Of a stretch of 64,000 nucleotides of DNA, positions 30,813 to 42,503 are shown piece by piece; the stretch's first letter is position 1; every line of letters begins with the position of its first letter. Under the pieces are notes generated by a model. That model was not told the DNA's origin, ran no database searches, and was given only the letters and a program-made list of their open reading frames with translations. The stretch is from Nocardioides pantholopis (lineage in GTDB: Bacteria > Actinomycetota > Actinomycetes > Propionibacteriales > Nocardioidaceae): assembly GCF_003710085.1 (NCBI RefSeq), contig NZ_CP033324.1:2179501-2243500 (forward strand), read 5' to 3'. Made by a program: the position numbers and the translations under genes.

Positions 30813-31781
30813 TCACTGCGGGTCGATGATCCGGGCGTACGCCGCGGCGAGGCGGGCGGGATCGTGGCGGGGGGCACCGCCGTCCTCGGCGATGTCGTCG
30901 AGGACCAGCTCGGCCCCGGACGCCGCCACGACGTGCTGGAGGTCGGCCAGGTCGTCGCCCACGCTCTGCCGGTCCGCGAGGACCGCGTGCACCTTGAGCT
31001 GCGGGGCGTGCTCGGCCAGCACGGCGAGATGGTCGGCGGGGCCGAACCCGCCGGTCTCCCCCAGCTGCTCGCCGAGGTTCAGCACGACGATCACCCGGGC
31101 GTCGGTGCCGACCAGCGCCGCGCGCATCGCCGGGACCATCAGGTGCGGGATCACCGAGGTGAACCACGAGCCCGGACCGAGCACCGCCCAGTCGGCCTCC
31201 TCGACGGCGCGGACGGCCTCGGGGCAGGCCTGCGGGTCCGGCGGGTCGAGCGCGATGGAGCTGATCACACCCTCGGTGGTCGCCACCTCCACCTGGCCCC
31301 GGACCGCGACCAGGGCGTCGGGTGCCTCGGGCACCAGGCCCCGCACCTCCGCGGTGATGTCCATGGGGGTGAGGGCCATCGGCAGCACCCGTCCCTTCGC
31401 CCCGAGCAGGCGGCCGACCCGGTCCAGCGCGTCGACGGGGTCACCGAGGAGCTCCCAGAGCCCGACGATGAGCAGGTTGCCGACCACGTGGCCGCGCATG
31501 TCGCCGTCCCCGGCGAAGCGGTGCTGGAGGACCTCCGCCCAGGTCGTGCCCCACTCGTCGTCCCCGCACAGCGCGGCCAGCGCCATCCGCAGATCGCCGG
31601 GCGGCAGCACCCCGAACTCGCCCCGCAGCCGCCCCGACGAGCCGCCGTTGTCGGCGACCGTGACCACCGCGGTGAGCTCGTCGATGGTGAGGTCGTCCAC
31701 GAGCCGGCGCAGGGCCTGCAGCGAGGCGTGGAGGCCGTGGCCACCGCCGAACGCGACGACGGACTGGGCACGCTGGGACAT
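30813..31781 (-). CDS. yvcK: YvcK/CuvA family gluconeogenesis factor
   Basis: 322 residues of the CofD-like fold. Conserved GGGHGL at the N terminus, VVTVADNGGSSGRLR, LPPGDLRMALAAL, HVVGNLLI and GPGSWFTSVIPHL are visible. YvcK binds UDP-sugars and is needed for growth on gluconeogenic carbon and for wall synthesis in Bacillus and mycobacteria. The ATG at 31781 directly abuts the rapZ stop (no spacer), so translation is probably coupled. Confidence 0.95.
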   Translation of the reverse strand: MSQRAQSVVAFGGGHGLHASLQALRRLVDDLTIDELTAVVTVADNGGSSGRLRGEFGVLPPGDLRMALAALCGDDEWGTTWAEVLQHRFAGDGDMRGHVVGNLLIVGLWELLGDPVDALDRVGRLLGAKGRVLPMALTPMDITAEVRGLVPEAPDALVAVRGQVEVATTEGVISSIALDPPDPQACPEAVRAVEEADWAVLGPGSWFTSVIPHLMVPAMRAALVGTDARVIVVLNLGEQLGETGGFGPADHLAVLAEHAPQLKVHAVLADRQSVGDDLADLQHVVAASGAELVLDDIAEDGGAPRHDPARLAAAYARIIDPQ

Positions 31782-32651
31782 CTACTCGCGCCCCAGGTCG
31801 CGGTGGAAGGACCGGGCCTCGAAGCCGAGCTCGACCAGGCGGCCGGTGATCTCCTCGGTCATCGCGACGCTGCGGTGCTTGCCGCCGGTGCAGCCGATCG
31901 CGACCCGCATGAACCGCTTGCCCTCGCGCAGGTAGCCGCCGGCCACCCCGGCGAGCACCGGCACGTAGGCGTCGATGAACTCCGCCGCCCCCGGTCGGCT
32001 GTGGACGTACTCGGCGACCTTGGGGTCGCGCCCGGTGCTGGGCCGCAGCTCCGGCACCCAGTGCGGGTTCGGCAGGAAGCGCATGTCGGCCACGAAGTCG
32101 GCGTCCACGGGGATGCCGTACTTGAAGCCGAAGCTGATGACCGAGACCCGCAACCCCGTGGTGTCGGGGGTGCCGAACGCCTCGGCGATCCGGTCGGTGA
32201 GCTGGTGCACGTTGAGGGCGCTGGTGTCGATGACCAGGTCGGCGTTGCTGCGCAGGTCGGCGAGGACCTTGCGCTCGCGCTCCAGGCCGTCCAGGAGCCG
32301 GCCCGAGCCCTGGAGGGGGTGCGGGCGGCGTACCGCCTCCTGGCGGCGCACCAGCACCTCGTCGCTGGCATCGAGGAAGACCAACGTCGTGCTCCGGCCG
32401 GTGGTGCCCTGGGCCAGGTTGGCCTCGAGGGACTCGAAGAACGACCCGGAGCGGACGTCCACGACGACGCCGACCGGTTGGCTGGTCCCGCGGCTCTCGT
32501 CGACGAGGCGCACCACGTCGCGCAGCAGGGCCGGTGGGAGGTTGTCGACGACGTAGTAGCCGAGGTCCTCCAGCTCCTTGGCCACCGTGCTCCGCCCCGC
32601 CCCGGTCATGCCGGTGACGACGACGAGCTCGCCCACGTGTTCCTGACCCAC
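31782..32651 (-). CDS. rapZ: RapZ family P-loop nucleotide-binding protein
   Basis: 289 residues. Walker A is GMTGAGRST near the N terminus; DVRSGSFF, FGFKYGIPVDADFVADMRFLPNP and the C-terminal IGCTGGKHRSVAMTE are family signatures. In E. coli RapZ binds a small RNA; in Gram-positives the cognate role is unclear, but genetic linkage to yvcK and whiA is universal. The GTG at 32651 has AAGGAG 5 bases upstream and shares one base with the uvrC stop (TAGTG), so it is preferred over the GTG at 32636. Confidence 0.95.
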   Translation of the reverse strand: MGQEHVGELVVVTGMTGAGRSTVAKELEDLGYYVVDNLPPALLRDVVRLVDESRGTSQPVGVVVDVRSGSFFESLEANLAQGTTGRSTTLVFLDASDEVLVRRQEAVRRPHPLQGSGRLLDGLERERKVLADLRSNADLVIDTSALNVHQLTDRIAEAFGTPDTTGLRVSVISFGFKYGIPVDADFVADMRFLPNPHWVPELRPSTGRDPKVAEYVHSRPGAAEFIDAYVPVLAGVAGGYLREGKRFMRVAIGCTGGKHRSVAMTEEITGRLVELGFEARSFHRDLGRE

Positions 32652-34681
32652 TAGTGCTCCTTGCTGTCGAGGTCCGGCGAGCCGGTGTCGATGATCTCGC
32701 CGGTCGCGGTGTTGACCGACATCATGTCCGGTCCGCCCGCCGCAACGCCGCCGTCGGTGACCGCGGCCTTGATCGCGTTGGCGGTGTGGACGCCGATCCC
32801 CGGGACCTCGGCGAGCTCCTCGACCGTCGCGGCCCGCAGCTTGCGCAGCGAGCCGAAGTGCTTGAGCAGGGTCTTGCGGCGCACCTCGCCGAGGCCCGGG
32901 ACGTCGTCCAGGACGCTCTCGACCATCGACTTCGACCGGCGCGAGCGGTGGTGGTTGATCGCGAACCGGTGGGCCTCGTCGCGCAGCCGCTGCAGCAGGT
33001 AGAGCCCCTCCGACGAACGGGCCAGGATGACCGGGTCCTCCTGGCCGGGCAGCCAGACCTCCTCGAGGCGCTTCGCCAGCCCGCACACGGGCACGTCATC
33101 GATGCCGAGCTCGTCGAGCGCCCGCTGGGCCGCCGCGACCTGGGGGGGCCCGCCGTCCACGACGACCAGCCCGGGGGCGTAGGCGAACTTGCGTGGCCTG
33201 CCGGTCTCGGGGTCGACGAGCATCGGGCCGTTGTCGCCCTCGACCTCGGCGGAGCGCGCCTGCTCGTCGAGCAGCCGGCGGAAGCGGCGGGTGATCACCT
33301 CGTGCATCGACGCGACGTCGTTCTGCCCGTCGACGTCGCGGATCACGAAGCGGCGGTACTCGCTCTTGCGGGCCAGCCCGTCCTCGAAGACGACCATCGA
33401 CGCCACGACCTCGGTGCCCTGGAGGTTGGAGATGTCGTAGCACTCGATGCGCAGCGGCACCTCGCCCAGGTCGAGCGCCTCCTGGATCTCCTCCAGCGCC
33501 CGGTTGCGGGTGGTCAGGTCGCTGGCGCGCTTGGTCTTGTGCAGCACCAGCGCCTGGCCGGCGTTGCGGGCCACGGTCTCCTGGAGGGTCTTCTTGTCCC
33601 CGCGCTGCGGGACCCGGATCGCGACCCGGCTCCCCCGCAGGTCGCTGAGCAGCTGCTCGAACGTCTCGACGTCCGGCGGCAGCGCCGGCACCAGGATCTC
33701 CCGGGGGATCGTGTCGGCGTCCCCGGCGTAGAGCTGGAGCAGGAAGTCCTCGATCAGCTTGTCGGTGCCGCCCTCGTCGACGCGGTCCGCGACCCAGCCG
33801 CGCTGACCGCGGATCCGGCCGCCGCGGACGTAGAAGATCTGGACCGCCACCTCGAGGGGGTCTTCCGCGAGCGCGATGACGTCCGCGTCGGCGCCGTCCC
33901 CGAGCACGACGGCCTGCTTCTCCAGCGCCCGCTCCATCGCGCCCAGGTCGTCGCGCAGCCGCGCCGCCTTCTCGAAGTCGAGCGCCTCGGAGGCGGCGTA
34001 CATCTCCTGCTCGATGCGCCGCATGAACGGCCGGGTGCGGCCACCCATGAAGTCGCAGAAGTCGTCGACGATCGCCCGGTGCTCCTCGGGCGTCACGTTC
34101 CCCACGCACGGCGCGGAGCACTTGTCGATGTAACCGAGCAGGCAGGGCCGGCCGATCTGGGCGGAGCGCTTGAAGACGCCGTTGCTGCACGAGCGCATCG
34201 GGAAGACCCGCAGCAGCACGTCGACGGTCTCCCGGATCGCCCAGGCGTGGCTGTAGGGACCGAAGTAGCGGGTGCCCTTCTTCTTCGCACCGCGGCCCAC
34301 CATCACCCGGGGGAACTCCTCGCCGACGGTCACCGCCAGCCAGGGGTAGGACTTGTCGTCGCGGTACTTGACGTTGAAGCGTGGGTCGAACTCCTTGATC
34401 CAGGAGTACTCCAGCTGGAGCGCCTCGACCTCGGTGTTGACGACCGTCCACTCGACGCTCGCCGCGGTCGTCACCATCGTGGCGGTGCGCTGGTGCAGGT
34501 TCCCGATGTCCTGGAAGTACGACGACAGGCGGGCGCGGAGGTTCTTCGCCTTGCCGACGTAGATCACCCGCCGCTTGGCGTCGCGGAACCGGTAGACCCC
34601 CGGCTGGGTCGGGATCGACCCCGGCTCGGGGCGGTAGGACAACGGGCCTCGCGAGGAGCGGGACGGTCGAGCTGGAGGCAC
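32651..34681 (-). CDS. uvrC: Excinuclease ABC subunit UvrC
   Basis: 676-residue nuclease making both incisions in nucleotide excision repair. Domains in order: GIY-YIG ([30 protein letters not shown], residues ~25-55), a Cys-rich region ([13 protein letters not shown]), a UVR motif ([18 protein letters not shown]), an RNase H-like nuclease with CYDISNLQG, and C-terminal HhH repeats ([29 protein letters not shown]). The GTG at 34681 follows TAGGGT by 6 bases. It heads uvrC-rapZ-yvcK-whiA. Confidence 0.97.
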   Translation of the reverse strand: MPPARPSRSSRGPLSYRPEPGSIPTQPGVYRFRDAKRRVIYVGKAKNLRARLSSYFQDIGNLHQRTATMVTTAASVEWTVVNTEVEALQLEYSWIKEFDPRFNVKYRDDKSYPWLAVTVGEEFPRVMVGRGAKKKGTRYFGPYSHAWAIRETVDVLLRVFPMRSCSNGVFKRSAQIGRPCLLGYIDKCSAPCVGNVTPEEHRAIVDDFCDFMGGRTRPFMRRIEQEMYAASEALDFEKAARLRDDLGAMERALEKQAVVLGDGADADVIALAEDPLEVAVQIFYVRGGRIRGQRGWVADRVDEGGTDKLIEDFLLQLYAGDADTIPREILVPALPPDVETFEQLLSDLRGSRVAIRVPQRGDKKTLQETVARNAGQALVLHKTKRASDLTTRNRALEEIQEALDLGEVPLRIECYDISNLQGTEVVASMVVFEDGLARKSEYRRFVIRDVDGQNDVASMHEVITRRFRRLLDEQARSAEVEGDNGPMLVDPETGRPRKFAYAPGLVVVDGGPPQVAAAQRALDELGIDDVPVCGLAKRLEEVWLPGQEDPVILARSSEGLYLLQRLRDEAHRFAINHHRSRRSKSMVESVLDDVPGLGEVRRKTLLKHFGSLRKLRAATVEELAEVPGIGVHTANAIKAAVTDGGVAAGGPDMMSVNTATGEIIDTGSPDLDSKEH

Positions 34682-34687
34682 GTGGCA

Positions 34688-34693
34688 ACCCTA
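34688..34693 (-). promoter_or_regulatory. -10 hexamer TAGGGT for uvrC
   Basis: TANNNT hexamer ending 6 bases before the uvrC GTG at 34681, consistent with a leaderless transcript for uvrC-rapZ-yvcK-whiA. Confidence 0.5.
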
Positions 34694-34728
34694 CGGTCCG
34701 GCCCCGACAGCGGGACCGGGACGGGTGG

Positions 34729-35217
34729 TCAGGCCAGGCTGATCGAGTCGCCCGACACGGTCAGCGCCACCTCGTCGAGCGCCTTCTCCGCCGGCCCGCC
34801 GGTCGGCTCGCCGTCCTCGATCGAGAACGTGCTGTTGTGGCAGCGGCACACGATGTCGCCGTCCTCGACGTCCGAGACCGCGCAGCCCTGGTGGGTGCAC
34901 ATGGCCGACCAGCCCCGGAACTCGCCGGCGCTCGGCTGGACGATCACGACGTTCTCGTCGGGGAAGACCCGGCCGCCGCCGACCGGGATGTCCGCCGCCG
35001 AGGTGAGCCCGCCGGCTCCCGGCTGCGGCGCACCCGAGCTCGTCGTACCCCCTCCGGCGCCGGCGGAGCCGCCGCCCCCGCCGTTGGTGGCGGTGCTCGT
35101 GTCGTCCCCGCCGCACGCGGCGAGGAACGGCACTCCGAGGCCGACCGTCGCCGCGCCGGTGAGGGCGTGTCGACGGCTGATGCAGGGTCGGCAGGGGGTC
35201 TCGTGGCTGTCGGTCAT
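34729..35217 (-). CDS. Exported Rieske [2Fe-2S] lipoprotein
   Basis: 162 residues. A twin-arginine signal (CISRRHALTGAATVGLG, Arg 15-16) ends in a lipobox LAAC (Cys 35), so Tat export and lipid anchoring are likely. A Gly/Ser-rich linker follows. The Rieske ligands are CTHQGC (Cys 107, His 109) and CRCHNSTF (Cys 124, His 127), with the Cys 112 / Cys 126 pair for the stabilising disulfide. A full [2Fe-2S] site outside the membrane suggests an electron carrier of unknown partner. It lies between uvrA and uvrC on the same strand. Confidence 0.9.
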   Translation of the reverse strand: MTDSHETPCRPCISRRHALTGAATVGLGVPFLAACGGDDTSTATNGGGGGSAGAGGGTTSSGAPQPGAGGLTSAADIPVGGGRVFPDENVVIVQPSAGEFRGWSAMCTHQGCAVSDVEDGDIVCRCHNSTFSIEDGEPTGGPAEKALDEVALTVSGDSISLA

Positions 35218-35263
35218 CGGCCGGTTCCTCTCCGCGGGCGGAAACTCGTTGAAACCGACACTA

Positions 35264-38233
<2,970 letters not shown>

Positions 38234-38270
38234 GGATGTGTCCTCGGATGATGTGGGAGAGTCGCCTGCT

Positions 38271-38286
38271 TCGAACAGGTGTTCGC
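38271..38286. promoter_or_regulatory. SOS box (LexA-binding site) upstream of uvrA
   Basis: TCGAACAGGTGTTCGC matches the actinobacterial/Bacillus-type LexA consensus TCGAAC-N4-GTTCGA in all but the last half-site base. It sits 37 bases before the uvrA start, in the 190-base divergent region shared with the MBL hydrolase, so it could regulate either. Confidence 0.8.
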
Positions 38287-38423
38287 GATTCTACGGGGCA
38301 GCGGCAAGCCACCGGCCCCACACTCGACCTTCTCACGACGCACCGACAGTCCCCGGTGGCCCACCGCTCGGGGGCCGCCGGGCACACTGGCGTGCAGAGC
38401 GGCAGGCTGCCGCGGTGGGGAGC

Positions 38424-39101
38424 ATGGTGGGCTACACAGGAGAGGTCCGGCCCGGTGGGCCCGTCGACGTCCGTGAGCTGGACGCGCTGCGGATCACGAA
38501 GATCGCGGTGGACGAGAAGATGTCGAACAACTGCTACCTGCTGCGCTGCCGGGCGACCGGCGACCAGGTGCTGATCGACGCCGCCGCGGACGCCGCGACC
38601 CTGCTGTCCCTGATCGGGCCGGACGGCCTGACCGCTGTGGTCACCACCCACCAGCACTGGGACCACCACCGCGCGCTGGCCGAGGTGGTCGCCGCCACCG
38701 GGGCCGAGGTCGTGGCCGGCGCCCCGGACGCCGAGGCCATCACCGCCCAGACCGGCGTGGGCGTCACCCGCCCCGTCGGGCACGGCGCCAAGGTGCCTTT
38801 CGGCGCCGGCGCGCTGGAGGTGATCGCGATCGCGGGCCACACCCCGGGGTCGATCGCCCTGCTCCACGACCCGGGCTCGGACGGGCACCCGCACCTGTTC
38901 ACGGGTGACTCCCTGTTCCCGGGCGGGGTCGGCAACACCTTCGGGGACGACGAGGCCTTCGCCCAGCTCATCGGGGACGTCGAGCAGCGGATCTTCGACC
39001 GGCTTCCCGACGCCACCTGGTTCTACCCCGGTCACGGCAACGACTCGACGCTCGGCACCGAGCGCCCGCACCTCCCCGGGTGGCGCGAGCGCGGGTGGTG
39101 A
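38424..39101 (+). CDS. MBL-fold metallo-hydrolase divergent from uvrA
   Basis: 225-residue glyoxalase II-like hydrolase. Metal ligands: THQHWDHH (HxHxDH type), GHTPGS (His), FTGDSLFPGG (Asp) and PGHGNDS (His). NNCYLLRC before the first strand is typical of the group. The ATG at 38424 has GGGGAG about 4 bases upstream. An MBL protein divergent from uvrA is a conserved actinobacterial pairing (Rv1637c/uvrA in M. tuberculosis). The substrate, perhaps a thioester, is unknown. Confidence 0.88.
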   Translation: MVGYTGEVRPGGPVDVRELDALRITKIAVDEKMSNNCYLLRCRATGDQVLIDAAADAATLLSLIGPDGLTAVVTTHQHWDHHRALAEVVAATGAEVVAGAPDAEAITAQTGVGVTRPVGHGAKVPFGAGALEVIAIAGHTPGSIALLHDPGSDGHPHLFTGDSLFPGGVGNTFGDDEAFAQLIGDVEQRIFDRLPDATWFYPGHGNDSTLGTERPHLPGWRERGW

Positions 39102-39116
39102 CCGCCAGCCGCGATC

Positions 39117-39122
39117 TATGAT
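39117..39122 (+). promoter_or_regulatory. -10 hexamer TATGAT for the second kinase gene
   Basis: Good TANNNT match. A start about 7 bases downstream would leave a leader of about 65 bases before the GTG at 39194, which carries GAGGA about 10 bases upstream. Confidence 0.4.
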
Positions 39123-39193
39123 CGCGGTGGCGGCGTGACCCGCTGCCTGCCCGGCTCGGTCCGGGCACCATCCCGGGCGAGGACGATCACCCA

Positions 39194-40510
39194 GTGAGCA
39201 CCGACGAGGACCCCGACTACTTCGCCATCCCCGAGGCCCCGGTCCGTCCCGAGGCCGCGCCGAGCCTGGCGGCATCCCTGCTCGCCGCCGAGGTGATGGC
39301 CGGCGCGCTCACCGGGACCGAGGCGCTCGAGCGGACCGCCCAGCACTTCCTGACCACGGTCCCTCAAGTCGAGGGTGTGGTCGTGGTGCTCACGCTGGTG
39401 CCGCCGAAACCGACGCACGGCTGGTCCCGCATCGGCGAGCGGGCCTGGATCCGGGAGTGGGTGCGGCCGAAGACCGGATACGCCGCCGGACCGCGGCTCG
39501 CGGAGGCGTCCTCGGCGCTGAGCATGCCGTGGACCTCCCAGCGAGCCAGACGACTGGGGGTCATGGTGATCGAGGATGTCGAGCAGCTGCCGTCGGCTGC
39601 CGCCGTCGACAAGCGGGAGGCCCGTGCGTACGGGTTGGGAGCGACGATCAGTCTTTCCCTCATCGGGGACGAGGCCATGCTCGGCAGCGTCGCGCTGATG
39701 AGCACCAGACCCACGGCGTGGCCCGCCGAGGCGGTCGCGGACGGCCTGCTGCTCCGGGCCGCGATCACCGGACGGATCGCCACCGAGCGGGCCCGGGACG
39801 CGCTTACCGACGCGCTCGCTCGCGGTGACCAGGCCCTGGAGAGCCAGCTCCAGTTCTTCTCGGTCGTCGAGCACGACCTGCGCCCGCCGCTGGTCGACCT
39901 GCGCGCGAGCGACGACCTCGGGGACGCGGTCGCCAGCGCCATCGACCACACCCTGGCCGTGGTCGACGATGTCCTCCTGGTCCGCAGGGAGCTGACCCGG
40001 ACCGACCGCGACTGGATCTCGGTCGCGGCCGCGGTCGGGGACGCCGTGCACTGGGTCCGCGCGGCCGCCGGGCTGCGGGGCGTCGAACTCGACGTCGAGG
40101 TCGACGAGACACTGGAGGTGTGCACCACCGGGGAGGCCCTGCGCCAGATCCTGGTCAACCTGCTCGACAACGCGATCTCGCGGGCGCCCGGCGGCGGGTC
40201 GGTTCGGCTGGTCGCGGCCCCAGCAGTCGGCGACCTGCCCCAGCCCCGGGTCCGGGTCACCGTGTACGACAGCGGTCCCCCGTTGTCGCTCGAGGAGCAG
40301 GACCGGCTCTTCCGCCCCACCACCCGCGTCCCGTCCGCGTTACCGGGTGCGGGGCTCGGTCTGTCGCTCTCGCGGACCTTCGCCGAGCGCGACGGTGGCG
40401 CGGTCGGGGCAGCCAGCGGGCCCGACGGCGCCGCGCTGTGGGTCGAGCTGCCGGGTCGCGGGCCCGGAGCCGAGGACCCGCCGGCACGGGCCGTAGGCTC
40501 GGTCCCGTGA
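39194..40510 (+). CDS. Orphan sensor histidine kinase (paralogue of the kinase at 868)
   Basis: 438 residues, no membrane segment. The input region shares its layout with the kinase at 868, including WSRIGERAWIREW against WVNLRDRVWLREW. The H-box is VEHDLRPPL (His about 227), the N-box LVNLLDNA (about 326) and G2 GAGLGLSLSR. The G1 box is altered (DSGPP instead of DxGxG), and the helix hairpin after the His is shorter than in the paralogue, so activity may be weak or regulatory. No response regulator adjoins it. Its stop overlaps the methionine aminopeptidase GTG by 4 bases. Confidence 0.82.
   Translation: MSTDEDPDYFAIPEAPVRPEAAPSLAASLLAAEVMAGALTGTEALERTAQHFLTTVPQVEGVVVVLTLVPPKPTHGWSRIGERAWIREWVRPKTGYAAGPRLAEASSALSMPWTSQRARRLGVMVIEDVEQLPSAAAVDKREARAYGLGATISLSLIGDEAMLGSVALMSTRPTAWPAEAVADGLLLRAAITGRIATERARDALTDALARGDQALESQLQFFSVVEHDLRPPLVDLRASDDLGDAVASAIDHTLAVVDDVLLVRRELTRTDRDWISVAAAVGDAVHWVRAAAGLRGVELDVEVDETLEVCTTGEALRQILVNLLDNAISRAPGGGSVRLVAAPAVGDLPQPRVRVTVYDSGPPLSLEEQDRLFRPTTRVPSALPGAGLGLSLSRTFAERDGGAVGAASGPDGAALWVELPGRGPGAEDPPARAVGSVP
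40494..40499 (+). promoter_or_regulatory. -10 hexamer TAGGCT inside the kinase 3' end
   Basis: Ends 7 bases before the map GTG at 40507. It would let the aminopeptidase be transcribed leaderless and independently of the kinase. Confidence 0.4.
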
Positions 40511-41274
40511 TCGAGTTGCGCACCCCCACCCAGATCGAGCAGATGCGTCCGGCGGGACGCTTCGTCGCCGCCGTACTCACGCGGCTCGCCGAGGTCGCCG
40601 ACGTCGGGATGAACCTGCTCGAGCTCGACGCGGTGGCTCACGAGATGATCCGCGAGCACGGGGCGGAGTCCTGCTACATCGACTACCACCCGTCCTTCGG
40701 CGCCTCGCCGTTCGGCAAGGTGCTGTGCACCTCGGTCAACGACGCGGTCCTGCACGGTCTCCCCCACGACTACGTCCTGCGCGACGGCGACCTGCTCAGC
40801 GTCGACTTCGCCGCCTCCGTCGACGGGTGGGTCGCCGACTCCGCCCTCAGCGTGGTGGTCGGCACCCCGCGCGAGGAGGACCTGACCCTGATCGCGACCA
40901 CCGAGCGGGCGCTGGCGGCCGGTATCGACGCGGCCCGGGTCGGGAACCGGATCGGCGACATCTCGGCGGCGATCGCCGCCGTCGCGCACGGGGCCGGGCT
41001 GAGCGTCAACACCCAGTTCGGCGGCCACGGTGTGGGACGGACCATGCACGGCGACCCGCACATCCCCAACGACGGCCGGGCCGGCCGCGGGCTGAAGCTG
41101 AAGGCCGGCCTCGTGATCGCCATCGAGCCGTGGTTCCTGCACACCACCGACGAGATCGTCACGGACGCCGACGGCTGGACGCTGCGCAGCGCCGACGGGT
41201 CGCGCGGCGCGCACGCCGAGCACACCGTCGCGATCACCGACGCCGGGCCGCTGATCCTCACCGCTCGGGACTGA
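40507..41274 (+). CDS. map: Type I methionine aminopeptidase
   Basis: 255-residue pita-bread metalloprotease removing the initiator Met from nascent proteins. Metal ligands in order: Asp 100 (LSVDFA), Asp 111 (ADSALS), His 174 (GGHGVGR), Glu 207 (IEPWF) and Glu 238 (AEHTVAI), with substrate His near 83 (VLHGLP). No N-terminal zinc-finger extension. The GTG at 40507 overlaps the kinase stop (GTGA). Actinobacteria usually carry more than one map gene, and this is probably the accessory one rather than the copy near rpsM/adk. Confidence 0.95.
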   Translation: MIELRTPTQIEQMRPAGRFVAAVLTRLAEVADVGMNLLELDAVAHEMIREHGAESCYIDYHPSFGASPFGKVLCTSVNDAVLHGLPHDYVLRDGDLLSVDFAASVDGWVADSALSVVVGTPREEDLTLIATTERALAAGIDAARVGNRIGDISAAIAAVAHGAGLSVNTQFGGHGVGRTMHGDPHIPNDGRAGRGLKLKAGLVIAIEPWFLHTTDEIVTDADGWTLRSADGSRGAHAEHTVAITDAGPLILTARD

Positions 41275-41286
41275 CCGCCGCCGGCG

Positions 41287-42501
41287 CTACTGCTCCCGGC
41301 TGCGCCGCCCGCCGCGGGCCGTTCGGAGAACGGCTCGCGCCGCCCGGCCGGCCCGCGCGCGGAGCCTGCGGCCCCGGGCGCGCGCACTCGCGGAGGCGGC
41401 CTCCACCTCGGCCTCGAGGCGCTCGATGCGTCGGGTGGCCCGCCGTACCTCCGCGGCCAGCGCGCGGTCCGTGGACCGCGCCGCGGTCGCGGCGACCCCC
41501 GCCGCCAGAGGCAGGGAGAGGTGCGGCCGGGCGGGAACTTCTCCGAAGGTGATCGGCCGTCCCTCCGAGGCCAGCGACCGGTGGTCGCCGATCACCCGGG
41601 CGGCCGTCTCCGCGAGCAACGCGGCGCGCGCCTCGTTGAGCTCGCGAACCGGCTCCTCGGCCCAGGCCGGCAGAACCTTCGGCTCGCGCATCCCCTGGTC
41701 CGGGGAGCGCAGGTAGTTCACGACGTCGCGGCGGACCGTGGCGACGTACCGCTGGACGTCCCAGCCCTGCTCGTGGGCCAACCGGTCGAGCTCCAGCACC
41801 AGCTCGGCGGCGCTCCGGGTCAGGGACGGGTTCGTGGTCTCCTCGGTGGGGGCCAGGAGCCCGCGGGGCAGGCCGAGCAGGTCCTCGAACGTGTCAGGGA
41901 GGAAGGAGTGGTTGCCCTCCTCGGCGACGATCGCCACGACGCGCTCGGGCGCGGCGGCGCCGCTCCAGGCGTCGAGCTGGGCGGCCAGGTCGTGCAGCTG
42001 CCAGAACTGGGCGTGGTCCTGGTCGTCCGGCGTGCCGGTCAGGACGGCCCGCAGCCAGTCCTCGTAGGAGCTGGTCCCCACCAGGCGGCGCACCCGCTGC
42101 TGCCACATCGACGGGAGCAGCGCGTCGATCGGCCGCACGGTCAGCACGACGTGCACGTCCTCGCCGCCCAGCCCCGTCACCGCCTCCACCGCCTGCGGTG
42201 GCGTGAGCAGGGAGAGGGACTCGCTGCTGACACAGACCCGGTCAGCGTCGCTGCCCGCGACCTCGGCGACCAGCGCGTCCCAGGCGCCCCGCCGCGATCC
42301 CGGGCTCCAGCGCAGCTCGAGGGTGGCATCGCGCGGCCGGGGCCCCGACCCCGCGTAGTGCACCCGGTGTACGGCCAGCGCCTCCCGACGCTGGTGCATG
42401 GACCGCTGGACAGCCGTCGTGCCGGTCTTCGGAGGACCGACGTGCAGCAGGCGGGAACCGACCGGCAGCGCCGGGGTCCTCGGCAGGTGCGCGGTCGACA
42501 T
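41287..42501 (-). CDS. Sulfotransferase-like P-loop protein, copy 1
   Basis: 404 residues. The N-terminal LLHVGPPKTGTTAVQRSMH holds a PAPS-type 5'-phosphosulfate loop (GPPKTGTT, about 22-29), and SSESLSLLTPPQAVEAV resembles the 3'-phosphate-binding Ser region. A basic, Ala/Arg-rich helical C terminus may bind membranes or polymers. It is similar along its length to the gene immediately upstream (2-base gap), indicating a tandem duplication. The substrate, perhaps a surface glycan or lipid, is not predictable. Convergent with map (12-base gap). Confidence 0.72.
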   Translation of the reverse strand: MSTAHLPRTPALPVGSRLLHVGPPKTGTTAVQRSMHQRREALAVHRVHYAGSGPRPRDATLELRWSPGSRRGAWDALVAEVAGSDADRVCVSSESLSLLTPPQAVEAVTGLGGEDVHVVLTVRPIDALLPSMWQQRVRRLVGTSSYEDWLRAVLTGTPDDQDHAQFWQLHDLAAQLDAWSGAAAPERVVAIVAEEGNHSFLPDTFEDLLGLPRGLLAPTEETTNPSLTRSAAELVLELDRLAHEQGWDVQRYVATVRRDVVNYLRSPDQGMREPKVLPAWAEEPVRELNEARAALLAETAARVIGDHRSLASEGRPITFGEVPARPHLSLPLAAGVAATAARSTDRALAAEVRRATRRIERLEAEVEAASASARARGRRLRARAGRAARAVLRTARGGRRSREQ

Positions 42502-42503
42502 GG

